Assembly: GCF_900299535.1 (NCBI RefSeq)
Contig: NZ_OMKE01000008.1
Coordinates: forward strand, 1 to 64,000
Source: Aquimarina aquimarini
GTDB lineage: Bacteria; Bacteroidota; Bacteroidia; Flavobacteriales; Flavobacteriaceae
Direction: 5' to 3'
DNA length: 64,000 nt
The notes below the pieces were generated by a model. It was not told where the DNA came from. It searched no databases and saw only the letters and a program-made list of their open reading frames with translations. Shown one piece after another: positions 42,436 to 50,402 of the stretch; positions within the stretch are counted from its first letter, which is position 1, and each line of letters opens with the position of its first letter. The position numbers and the translations under genes were made by a program.

Positions 42436-44706
42436 ATGACTTTTAAAACCTTCAATTCAATTCAGTTTACGTATAAGTATTCTGTACATAAAATATGCAT
42501 GTTACTATGTGTGTTTTTTTTACTCACACCGTATTTTAATTTTGCTCAGAATGAGTTGCCACGACATTATACGAAGTATAATATGGAAATAAAATCTAGT
42601 GACAATCAGGGTAAAAATAACTCACAAATTATTACACAAATTATATCAGAAAAAGGGGCTATCTGGTTACGTTTATTTCTTACAAATGTAAACTTAGGAA
42701 ACAATAGTACATTAACTATCACATCAGTATTAGATGGGGCCACACAAACACTAACATCAAGAACTATTAAAGAATGGAAGAATACCACAGCTTATTTTAA
42801 TGGAGATAAAGTAATTATGAAGCTAACAATAGCCCCAGGAGAAGCTGCTATTGGATTTACTATTGCAGAACTTGGAGTTGGCGAAAAAGATCCTGAAGTA
42901 AAGAGTCAATGCGGCTCAGCTGATAATAGGGTAGGTTCAAATGATGCTGCTATAGGTAGAATTGTACCGATCGGATGTACTGGATGGATTATATCAAACG
43001 GAAGACTAGTTACTGCGGGGCATTGTGTAGGAAGCAGAGCGCAACTTATAGAATTTAATGTGCCTAAGTCTAATTCAGGCGGAAGTATTGTACATCCAGG
43101 GCCAGAAGATCAGTACCCTATCGGTAGTTTTGTTACCGATTATGTTAGAGGAAGACCCGAAACTGATTGGGCTGTATTTACCGCAAGCGCAAATTCACAA
43201 ACAGGTCAAACACCTATCCAAGCGCAAAGAAAATCATTTAATGTAGTACAAAGTGCTCCAAGCAGTAACATAACGATTACAGGCTTTGGTACTGATACAG
43301 GTAGAGATAATCAAACACAACAGACACATACAGGGCCATTATCATCGGTAAATAATACATTTGTTAGATATCGAACAGATACTACAGGGGGTAACTCAGG
43401 AAGCCCAATTATTGATACTGCTACAGGGAATGCTATAGGGGTTCATGCGTATGGTGGATGTTCTGGTTCTAGTGGATCTAATTTTGGAGAAAGAGCTACA
43501 ATACCTGCTTTTTGGAATGCTATGGGGCTCGTTGATGTTCCTTCAGGTCCTATTGTTCGTATGATTAAAAGAAATGCTCCTGGATTTGCTTTGGATGGAG
43601 GTAATGGAGGGGCTAATGCTCAAAATGTATATCTCTGGTCCAACAACGGTAGCAATGTGAATCAACAATGGATAGAAGTCGATCAAGGAAGTGGTTTTTA
43701 TTCATATGTTAAAAAAGGAACTAACTTTGCTATGGATGGAGGTAATGGTGGTGCTAATAGGCAAAATCTTTACTTGTGGAGGTATAATAAAAATAACTTC
43801 AATCAACATTGGAAAAAAGTAAATGTTGGAGGCGGGCATTTTAGATTAGAAAAACGGAATGCTCCAGGGTTCTCAATAGATGGAAATGGTGGCGGTGGAA
43901 ATGGGCAAAATACCTATTTATGGAGTTCCAATAATAACAATCAAAATCAGCACTGGAAATTTATTACAGTTAATCCTATTGTTCGTATGGTAAAAAGAAA
44001 TGCTCCTGGATTTGCTTTGGATGGTGGTAATGGAGGGGCTAATACCCAAAATGTATACCTCTGGTCTAACAGTGCAAATAATGTGAATCAGCAATGGGAA
44101 GAAATCAACCAAGGAGGCGGTTTTTACTCATATGTAAAAAAAGGAACTAATTTTGCTATGGATGGAGGTAATGGTGGTGCTAATAGACAAAATCTTTATT
44201 TATGGACGTATAACAAAAATAATTTCAATCAACATTGGAAAAAAGTGGATGTTGGAGGCGGGCATTTTAGATTAGAAAAACGGAATGCTCCTGGGTTCTC
44301 AATAGATGGAAATGGTGGTGGTGGAAATGGACAAAACACCTATTTGTGGAGTTCTAATAATAACAATCAAAACCAACATTGGAAATTCATCGTGGCAGAA
44401 TCATTTGCTAATGCTTTGATAGAAATTGCTTTTAATGAGTCTGTAAAGGATGATCATGAATCGGTAGTTTCTGTATTTCCTAACCCAGCAACAAATTCTT
44501 TTTCTATTAAGTTAGGCGACAATATGAAAAATGCTATTGCTACTATCCACTCTGCTAATGCTATGGGTAAAGCAAAAGTTCAAATAAATTTACAGCCAGG
44601 GGTAAATACGATATCTGCCCGTAGTTTGTCTTTAGGTAAAGGAATTTATCTAATTAGGATCTATAGTGATCAAGGGTATATTACTAAGAAATTATTCTTG
44701 AATTAA
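42436..44706 (+). CDS. Secreted trypsin-like serine protease with two ricin-type lectin domains and a T9SS sorting domain
   Basis: 756 residues. Signal peptide to about residue 38 (FLLTPYFNFAQ). A conserved N-terminal beta domain (about 40-155) is shared with the paralogue at 50403. The S1 protease has Cys-flanked GCTGWIISNGRLVTAGHC (catalytic His), ETDWAVFTA (Asp) and DTTGGNSGSPI (Ser). Two near-identical ricin B-type beta-trefoils follow (about 372-513 and 514-655), each with three QxW-like repeats (VNQQW, FNQHW, QNQHW). The C-terminal T9SS type A domain (VFPNPATNSFSIKLGDN, IYLIRIYSDQGYITKKLFLN) sends it through the Por secretion system. Confidence 0.93.
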   Translation: MTFKTFNSIQFTYKYSVHKICMLLCVFFLLTPYFNFAQNELPRHYTKYNMEIKSSDNQGKNNSQIITQIISEKGAIWLRLFLTNVNLGNNSTLTITSVLDGATQTLTSRTIKEWKNTTAYFNGDKVIMKLTIAPGEAAIGFTIAELGVGEKDPEVKSQCGSADNRVGSNDAAIGRIVPIGCTGWIISNGRLVTAGHCVGSRAQLIEFNVPKSNSGGSIVHPGPEDQYPIGSFVTDYVRGRPETDWAVFTASANSQTGQTPIQAQRKSFNVVQSAPSSNITITGFGTDTGRDNQTQQTHTGPLSSVNNTFVRYRTDTTGGNSGSPIIDTATGNAIGVHAYGGCSGSSGSNFGERATIPAFWNAMGLVDVPSGPIVRMIKRNAPGFALDGGNGGANAQNVYLWSNNGSNVNQQWIEVDQGSGFYSYVKKGTNFAMDGGNGGANRQNLYLWRYNKNNFNQHWKKVNVGGGHFRLEKRNAPGFSIDGNGGGGNGQNTYLWSSNNNNQNQHWKFITVNPIVRMVKRNAPGFALDGGNGGANTQNVYLWSNSANNVNQQWEEINQGGGFYSYVKKGTNFAMDGGNGGANRQNLYLWTYNKNNFNQHWKKVDVGGGHFRLEKRNAPGFSIDGNGGGGNGQNTYLWSSNNNNQNQHWKFIVAESFANALIEIAFNESVKDDHESVVSVFPNPATNSFSIKLGDNMKNAIATIHSANAMGKAKVQINLQPGVNTISARSLSLGKGIYLIRIYSDQGYITKKLFLN
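43549..44400 (+). repeat. Tandem duplication of 426 bp encoding two ricin-type domains
   Basis: Units 43549-43974 and 43975-44400 are in frame (142 codons each) and very similar at the DNA level; both start CCTATTGTTCGTATG and then encode KRNAPGFALDGGNGGAN. Differences are mostly single bases, so the duplication is recent compared with the split from the paralogous protease, which lacks these domains. Confidence 0.9.
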
Positions 44707-45073
44707 TATAACATATAGAAGACATTAAATTTATAGTTAGTAAACACCTCGATCTTTGTGTTGGGGTGTTTTTTTATTAAAATAATGTGATGATATAGAG
44801 AGGAAACTTTTGTGTTTTTATTTGACTAGTTATCTTGAGATATTGCATAAATTTTTGCTTGGTACATAAGTAAGTATATGTTTACATCAAATGTAAAACT
44901 ATACAGTATGAGCAGAAAAAGTATAACATAAAACCTATTTGCCGATACAATATGTGTCAAACCATTGTAAATAAAGGAGTAAGAGGCTAAAAGGTGTACT
45001 AATGGTGAGAGCTTTTGTCTGTTTTTAGTAGGGTTTTGGTTGACTTCGCTTCGAGTAATTAATGGTTATTTTT
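44707..45073. other. 367-base region with a terminator and the left end of the mnmE-linked element
   Basis: A hairpin at about 44743-44770 (AACACCTC with GGGGTGTT-type pairing, 12-base loop) followed by seven T ends the protease. The left direct repeat of the integrated element lies at 44930-44950. The rest is AT-rich without ORFs. Confidence 0.6.
44930..44950. other. Left attachment-site copy (attL-like)
   Basis: Identical over 21 bases to 48711-48731. The chance of an exact 21-base match this close is very low, and the partner lies on a known type of integration target. Confidence 0.85.
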
Positions 45074-45832
45074 TTATTTTATTTGAGCCCCTGGAAACTT
45101 TATATCTATGTGATTATAAAGTTGCCTCATTTTAGAACGCCAACTAATTCTTGCTTCTTGCCATGATTTAGAATTTGGCATGATATCTATCCTATCTTGT
45201 AAATGAAATGGTCTGGATTGATTATGAGATTGAATCTTATCAAATGACAATAATAGGTTAGGTTTATCGATTGGACTAAATTCGTTATCGAGATCAAATA
45301 TAGTGCGATGTTCTGGGAGGTTAAATTTCTCCAATTTGCTTTTTAAAAGCTCGTATAGCTTAGTTAGATCAACAGTATCTGTAATAAAATCTAGATCATA
45401 AATATCTTTTTTAGCCGTTCTGTTTGCAGCACTACTTAATTTATAGGTTCCAATATCATTAATAGATAGTAATCTAACATCGTCTAATTGCTCTGATTCT
45501 TCTAGGTTCTTAAAGTTTTGAAGTAACTCTATTTTAATTGTTTCATTATTCTTTTTTAGAAAAAATCGCATAAAACAAAACTGATCATCAATATTACATG
45601 GATAGCTAAGTCCTGATACTCGGTTTCCATAAAATTGTTTTAATTCTTTTTCTATGGCTGTAAATCCCTTTTTACCAATAATGTCAGGACAAAATAAATC
45701 TATATCAATAGACTTTCAATGATTAAACCAGAGAGCAATATTTGTTCCTCCTCCTAATGAAAAGTTATGAAGATTTTTGAGATTTTGTAATTCTATAATA
45801 GATTCTGAAATTTCTATAGAAACTGCATTCAT
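45074..45832 (-). pseudogene. AbiEii/AbiGii-type nucleotidyltransferase toxin, interrupted by one TGA
   Basis: The frame covers 253 codons from the ATG at 45832, which overlaps the preceding stop (ATGA). Codon 39 is TGA (45716-45718), in LGGGTNIALWFNH-stop-KSIDIDLF, the nucleotidyltransferase motif (GG[TS]...DxD), where relatives have Arg; CGA to TGA explains it. The rest is intact (KGFTAIEKELKQFYGNRVSG, then the ORF starting MRFFLKKNNETIKIELL). AbiEii toxins transfer nucleotides, and some act on tRNA. The stop precedes the active-site Asp pair, so the toxin is likely dead, leaving its antitoxin-like partner. Confidence 0.8.
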
Positions 45833-46116
45833 AAGCGGAAACGCTTAAAAGGCTCAGTGTTATATCTTTTGGATACCAGATCACAAACCAAATTACTAAT
45901 CCTTTCCTTAGTATTCTTCAAGTAAAAAAGTATCTGGTCTTTTTTATATATTTTTTCCAGTAGTGTTATGTCTTTAAGAAAAGTTTGTTCAGTTGTAGCA
46001 AATAAAGCTCTAGGAATAATAATATCCTTGTCTTGTTGAAAGTCAAGTCTATCCATATCCATGTCCCAAAATAAGTGTTTTGGAAAAAAGCTTGATATAC
46101 TTTTTGTTTTTGCCAT
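45829..46116 (-). CDS. DUF6922-like small protein, probable antitoxin partner of the AbiEii gene
   Basis: 95 residues beginning MAKTKSISSFFPKHLFWDMD, then KDIIIPRALFATTEQTFLKD and NTKERISNLVCDLVSKRYNT, a pattern I associate with DUF6922 proteins found before AbiEii toxins. Its stop overlaps the toxin start (ATGA), the usual layout of a toxin-antitoxin operon. Mode of action unknown; the family assignment is from memory of the motif. Confidence 0.65.
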   Translation of the reverse strand: MAKTKSISSFFPKHLFWDMDMDRLDFQQDKDIIIPRALFATTEQTFLKDITLLEKIYKKDQILFYLKNTKERISNLVCDLVSKRYNTEPFKRFRL

Positions 46117-46204
46117 GGTACAAAGATAATTAATATTTTTTATGTTGATTAAAACACATATAACGATATATCATTAATACTAGCTCTATTCATTATATTC
46201 TAAT

Positions 46205-46507
46205 TTAAAGTATGCCTGTCGATTCAAAAAATAATCTTAGGTAATCTAGAGTTTTAAAAAGTTGATATATGAATTTTAATATTTTAAAAAGGTTTATTAA
46301 ATATGGTGTTAATAAACTTTTTTTTCTTAGGAATAATACCACTATAATTGTTGCATCAAATAATTTTGATACTCCCTGTATCGTTATAGGGTTGTCTGTT
46401 TCGGGTTGAGGGTTTGCCTTTTGAAGTAATAAGACTTTTAATTCGCTTTGTCCTTTTTGATACTTGGTAACTACATTTGGCAGGTTTTCAAATTTTAATG
46501 TTTTCAC
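46205..46507 (-). pseudogene. Excisionase/HTH-type gene of the island with a frameshift
   Basis: The first 50 residues (MKTLKFENLPNVVTKYQKGQ, then LLLQKANPQPETDNPITIQ) match the N-terminal part of Bacteroidota excisionase-like HTH proteins. After ATI the expected reading (T-I-Y-x-x-I-P-K-K) appears in another frame, consistent with loss of one T near 46345. The present ORF continues as a Leu/Phe-rich non-homologous tail to 46205. Probably inactive. Confidence 0.6.
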
Positions 46508-46604
46508 TATACTGTTTTTTACAAATTCAGTACAATAATAGTTTCACATTTTGGAGGGTCGCTAGGGGGTAGGTTTTCGACCCGTGTAAAACCCGTATCT
46601 TTTT

Positions 46605-48518
46605 CTATACTTTTATTATGTTTCCATTCTCAATTCTAATTAACGGACTTTTGCATGGTGGTTTAGCACTTTTATTTGAAATAATATCTTCCAATGTTTT
46701 TAATTTGAAATCTATTTGCTTACTTCGATGTTTGAATGTGAAACTCATAAAAATCCATTGCTCAAGTTCTTTTTTTGTACAATTAGAAATTAATTTAGCC
46801 TCAAATAATTGTTTAAAAAAATCTGCTAGTTTATTTGCATTACTAGTGAAATTAAGTTTAGTTTTTGGTTGATGTTTATTTTCTAAAATTAACTTTAATT
46901 CACTTTTTTGATCGTCAAAATGGACATTTAATATACTAAGTATTGTGTCGATTTTGTCACTATCAAAAACTGGTAAATTATTGATTTCAGACTTAATATT
47001 TGTTTTAGGCTGAAGTACACTTGAGAGTCTGGTAATTATAATATTATCATCTTTTTTAGCACTGCATTTACCAAAGTTTTTAAACAATTCAGGATGTTTA
47101 TTGATAAGCTCATCCACTTCAGAAACAATACCCGAATAGTATCCATATTTTCTTATAATCTTATTATTTATAATTATGGGATATTTGTCTTTAACATAAC
47201 TCCAACCTTTTTTGAAAGAATCAAAATTGGAATGAAAATAATTGTGATGAAGAGTTTTTATATAAGTTGCGTTGTTTGTTCCGTATAGAATTTCTAGTGT
47301 AGGACTAAACTCCTTTTTGAAATATTCTTTTCCCTTTATAAAGGCTTTAGTATATTCCTCCATGAATTTGTAAGTATCTATATTTCTAATTAGATTACTA
47401 TTCCTTATTTTGGCTCTTATATAGTCATTTGAAAAGATTATGGCTAGTTCAGGAGTATAAATTTTTGCTTTATTTCCATCGATGTTTATTTTGATGAAAC
47501 CATTAGTCTTTATTTGATTATTATGGATTGAGAATAAATCTGTTTTTCGGATTTCCGAAGGTTCAAATCCTTCTAAGTAGTAATGTGGGTCACTTATATC
47601 ATTTGATTGTTTCAAATAAGTATTTATAGGCTTTATAATATTTTGGATTTGTTTAGTGCTGAAAAAAACTTTCGCATCAAATAGGATTTGTTGTGCTTCT
47701 GTTTGAGAGATACTGTTTTTATTGAGGACATCTTTAATATGATGAGTTCTAATACTTTTAGTGTTAGTTATATTATTGCCGATTAACTCATAAGCAATTT
47801 TGTTTTTGATTAGTTGCTCCTTCATTTGGGGAGATGCGTGTAAAAAATCATTAATATAATTATCTGCATACATCTTTAGTTCACGATAAGAAGAGTTAAT
47901 TTCTTTTTCTGAATACGCTGAAGTTGTTCCAACTATGAAATCTATTTCTAAATCAATGTTTTCTTGATCCTCAACAAAGTCTTTTAAAATTTGAAATTGA
48001 AGAAGAGGTAGTTTTATCTCTTCAAGTTTTTGTATTAAGTCTTTAGCAAAATTTGTAGCATATTCATTAAAATTATTATGTGATCGATTTATTGCCAAAT
48101 TTTTGAAATCATTAATTTTTAGCGAAATAAAATTTAGTCTGCTTATAATTTCTGTTTCATTGATAGAATGACTATAGTATTTTTTAGCCAGTTCATTTCT
48201 TATACATAAATTGTTAAATGTAGTTCTCAGATTTTTAATCTCACTTTCGAATTCAGTCATTTGTACGAAATCAGCAGCAACATTGTTGTGTTTTTTTAAT
48301 GGGATATTTTTGAATGCTTCAGAAAAACCTTTTTCTAATTCTTTAATATTGTAGTGGCTTATTATGAATAAGTTGAAATTTGGTTTTAACTCGGTTTTTA
48401 AGTAGCCATTAAATAATTCTACCCTTAAAGATTTGTCTTTTTGAAAATACTCAATAAAAGGTAACTGTTCAGTCTTGTCCGTATAGAGCTCATTTAAAAA
48501 AGTACGTTTTTTATTCAT
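46605..48518 (-). CDS. Unrecognised 637-residue protein of the mnmE-linked island
   Basis: Lys/Asn/Ile-rich soluble protein with no signal or membrane segment. The N-terminal 240 residues are helical (KELEKGFSEAFKNIPLKKHN; IKNLRTTFNNLCIRNELAKK). The middle (about 330-470) has FIKINIDGNKAKIYTPELAI and HHNYFHSNFDSFKKGWSYVK. The last 75 residues (LADFFKQLFEAKLISNCTKK, then WIFMSFTFKHRSKQIDFK, KPPCKSPLIRI) recall the C-terminal domain of RteC-like mobile-element proteins. It takes the place next to the attachment site where an integrase usually lies, but I see no tyrosine or serine recombinase motifs. Confidence 0.6.
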   Translation of the reverse strand: MNKKRTFLNELYTDKTEQLPFIEYFQKDKSLRVELFNGYLKTELKPNFNLFIISHYNIKELEKGFSEAFKNIPLKKHNNVAADFVQMTEFESEIKNLRTTFNNLCIRNELAKKYYSHSINETEIISRLNFISLKINDFKNLAINRSHNNFNEYATNFAKDLIQKLEEIKLPLLQFQILKDFVEDQENIDLEIDFIVGTTSAYSEKEINSSYRELKMYADNYINDFLHASPQMKEQLIKNKIAYELIGNNITNTKSIRTHHIKDVLNKNSISQTEAQQILFDAKVFFSTKQIQNIIKPINTYLKQSNDISDPHYYLEGFEPSEIRKTDLFSIHNNQIKTNGFIKINIDGNKAKIYTPELAIIFSNDYIRAKIRNSNLIRNIDTYKFMEEYTKAFIKGKEYFKKEFSPTLEILYGTNNATYIKTLHHNYFHSNFDSFKKGWSYVKDKYPIIINNKIIRKYGYYSGIVSEVDELINKHPELFKNFGKCSAKKDDNIIITRLSSVLQPKTNIKSEINNLPVFDSDKIDTILSILNVHFDDQKSELKLILENKHQPKTKLNFTSNANKLADFFKQLFEAKLISNCTKKELEQWIFMSFTFKHRSKQIDFKLKTLEDIISNKSAKPPCKSPLIRIENGNIIKV

Positions 48519-48710
48519 ATAGGTTATGAAGTATATAGTCAGCTATTTTCTAAGTATCTCTAAAAATACAAATTGAAATAAAATTTTATAGTATTATGAG
48601 GTCAATAAAAAGAAAGAAAACACTGACTAAGAGCAAATACAAATAAAAAATGACTTTAATTTTTGACAAAACATCAAACAAAAGCAACTATAAAGTATAC
48701 TAAAAGCAAG

Positions 48711-48731
48711 AAAACCTATTTGCCGATACAA
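48711..48731. other. Right attachment-site copy, overlapping the end of mnmE (attR-like)
   Basis: Contains the mnmE stop and last four codons. Because integration rebuilds the gene end from the island's copy, MnmE remains complete. Confidence 0.85.
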
Positions 48732-50107
48732 AAATTAGCAAAGATATTACCAAGTAAATCATCACTCGTAATTTCTCCTGTAATTTCTCCAAAATGATAT
48801 AAAGCCTGACGAATATCTATCGCCATAAGGTCTCCAGAAAGTCCGCCATCAAGGCCATATTGTACTTTTTGGATTTCTTCTAAGGCCTTTAATAGTGCAT
48901 CATAATGACGAGAATTTGTGACGATGGTTTCATTATTGCGTAAAGCACCAGTATTTACAAATTCCAGAAGTTTATTTTGTAGCTCTTCAACTCCAGTATT
49001 ATGTTTGGCAGAAAGTAAGTGAATTCCTTCTATTTCAGATTTTAGAGTAGAAGTTTGATTATCATTGAGTTTATCAACTTTATTAGCAACAATAATCAAT
49101 GGTTTTTGTGGGTGTTTATTTGTGATCTTTCCTATTTCGGTTTTTAGTTCCTGTATACTTTCACCTGTTAATAAAGAACCATCAACCAAATAGATAACTA
49201 CTTGTGCCTGTTCAATCTTTTCAAAAGTCTTTTGTATTCCGATACTTTCTACTACATCTTTGGTTTCTCGGATTCCTGCAGTATCAATAAATCGAAATCC
49301 GATTCCTCCAATAATGATTTCATCCTCTATAGTATCTCTTGTAGTACCAGCGATATCAGATACAATAGCGCGTTCCTCATTGAGTAATGCATTAAGTAAT
49401 GTAGATTTACCAACATTAGGTTCTCCTACAATTGCAACAGGAATTCCATTTTTTATTACGTTTCCTACAGCAAAAGAATCAATAAGACGTTTTAATACTT
49501 TAGTAATTCTAGAAATAAGATCCTTAAATTGAGTACGATCTGCAAACTCCACATCCTCTTCTGCAAAATCCAGTTCTAATTCTATGAGAGAAGCAAAATT
49601 AAGGAGTTCTTCTCGAAGCATTTTAATTTCATTGCTAAACCCACCTCTCATTTGTTGCATGGCAATTCGATGAGAAGCCTCAGAATCAGAAGATATTAAA
49701 TCAGCAACAGCTTCTGCCTGTGATAAATCTAGCTTGGCATTCATAAATGCTCTAAGCGTAAATTCACCAGCATTTGCAGCTCTACAGCCATTGCGTAGTA
49801 GCAATTGAATAATTTCTTGTTGAATATATGTAGACCCATGACAAGAAATTTCTATGGTAGGCTCACCAGTATAAGAGCTAGTACCTTTAAAAACAGATAC
49901 CAGAACTTCATCCAACACACGTTCTCCGTCTATGATATGACCTAAATGTATCGTATGACTTTTTTGGTCTCGTAATTTTTTACCATTAATAGACTTAAAT
50001 AACGGAGAACAAATAGTAATTGCATCTTTTCCTGAAACACGGATAACTGCTATTGCACCTGCCCCTGAGGGAGTTGCTAAAGCTACTATGGTATCTTGAA
50101 TAATCAT
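48716..50107 (-). CDS. mnmE: tRNA uridine-5-carboxymethylaminomethyl modification GTPase MnmE
   Basis: 463 residues, full length. The N-terminal formyl-THF-binding domain begins DTIVALATPSGAGAIAVIRV. The G domain, inserted in the helical domain, has GEPNVGKSTLLNALL (G1), AGTTRDTIED (G2), DTAGIRET (G3) and NKVD (G4). The C-terminus is the invariant FCIGK with the catalytic Cys. With MnmG it modifies the wobble uridine of several tRNAs. Its 3' end is the target of the adjacent island. Confidence 0.96.
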   Translation of the reverse strand: MIIQDTIVALATPSGAGAIAVIRVSGKDAITICSPLFKSINGKKLRDQKSHTIHLGHIIDGERVLDEVLVSVFKGTSSYTGEPTIEISCHGSTYIQQEIIQLLLRNGCRAANAGEFTLRAFMNAKLDLSQAEAVADLISSDSEASHRIAMQQMRGGFSNEIKMLREELLNFASLIELELDFAEEDVEFADRTQFKDLISRITKVLKRLIDSFAVGNVIKNGIPVAIVGEPNVGKSTLLNALLNEERAIVSDIAGTTRDTIEDEIIIGGIGFRFIDTAGIRETKDVVESIGIQKTFEKIEQAQVVIYLVDGSLLTGESIQELKTEIGKITNKHPQKPLIIVANKVDKLNDNQTSTLKSEIEGIHLLSAKHNTGVEELQNKLLEFVNTGALRNNETIVTNSRHYDALLKALEEIQKVQYGLDGGLSGDLMAIDIRQALYHFGEITGEITSDDLLGNIFANFCIGK

Positions 50108-50402
50108 AAGTTAAAATATCAAAAAGCAAAAATAGACATTAATACAGGTATTATAAATTTTGGTTAACATTTTTGATGAGTTATTTTTCTTTTATATATT
50201 GTAAGAGGAAGAAAGGAATATTTTAATATAATAGTTAATTTATTCCTAAAAAAAGAATAGGAAAATTTATTGATTGTAGCTGGTTAAAATATAAAAAAGT
50301 CAGTTGGTTGAGTTGTAGTAGTATGATGAGTCATACTGCTATAGTGTACTTTAAATAGTAACTAAATTTAATGTCAAATCAATAAAAACTATTCTTATTC
50401 TT

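Larger units (their letters stand above)
44930..48731. mobile_element. Integrated genomic island at the 3' end of mnmE, bounded by 21-bp direct repeats
   Basis: A perfect 21-bp direct repeat (core CCTATTTGCCGATACAA) flanks about 3.76 kb. The right copy contains the last codons and stop of mnmE (Cys-Ile-Gly-Lys-stop); the left copy is a displaced duplicate. Insertion at this exact MnmE C-terminal motif is known for SGI1-family islands, which use the end of trmE. The cargo, all on the minus strand, is a 637-residue unknown protein, an excisionase-like gene with a frameshift, and a DUF6922/AbiEii toxin-antitoxin pair with a nonsense mutation. No integrase is recognised, so the island looks decayed or was moved by enzymes from elsewhere. 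Confidence 0.85.

Noticed and set aside
43549..44400. Non-coding minisatellite
   Set aside because: The repeats are in frame and encode well-formed ricin-type domains, so this is a domain duplication.
46618..46872. Plus-strand 84-residue ORF opposite the 637-residue gene
   Set aside because: It is the antisense shadow of a long, coding-like minus-strand frame; composition is Leu/Phe/Ser-rich as expected for antisense of Lys/Asn-rich protein.
44930..48731. Insertion sequence or transposon with inverted ends
   Set aside because: No inverted terminal repeats or transposase are seen; the flanking repeat is 21 bp, direct, and overlaps the end of mnmE, which fits site-specific integration.
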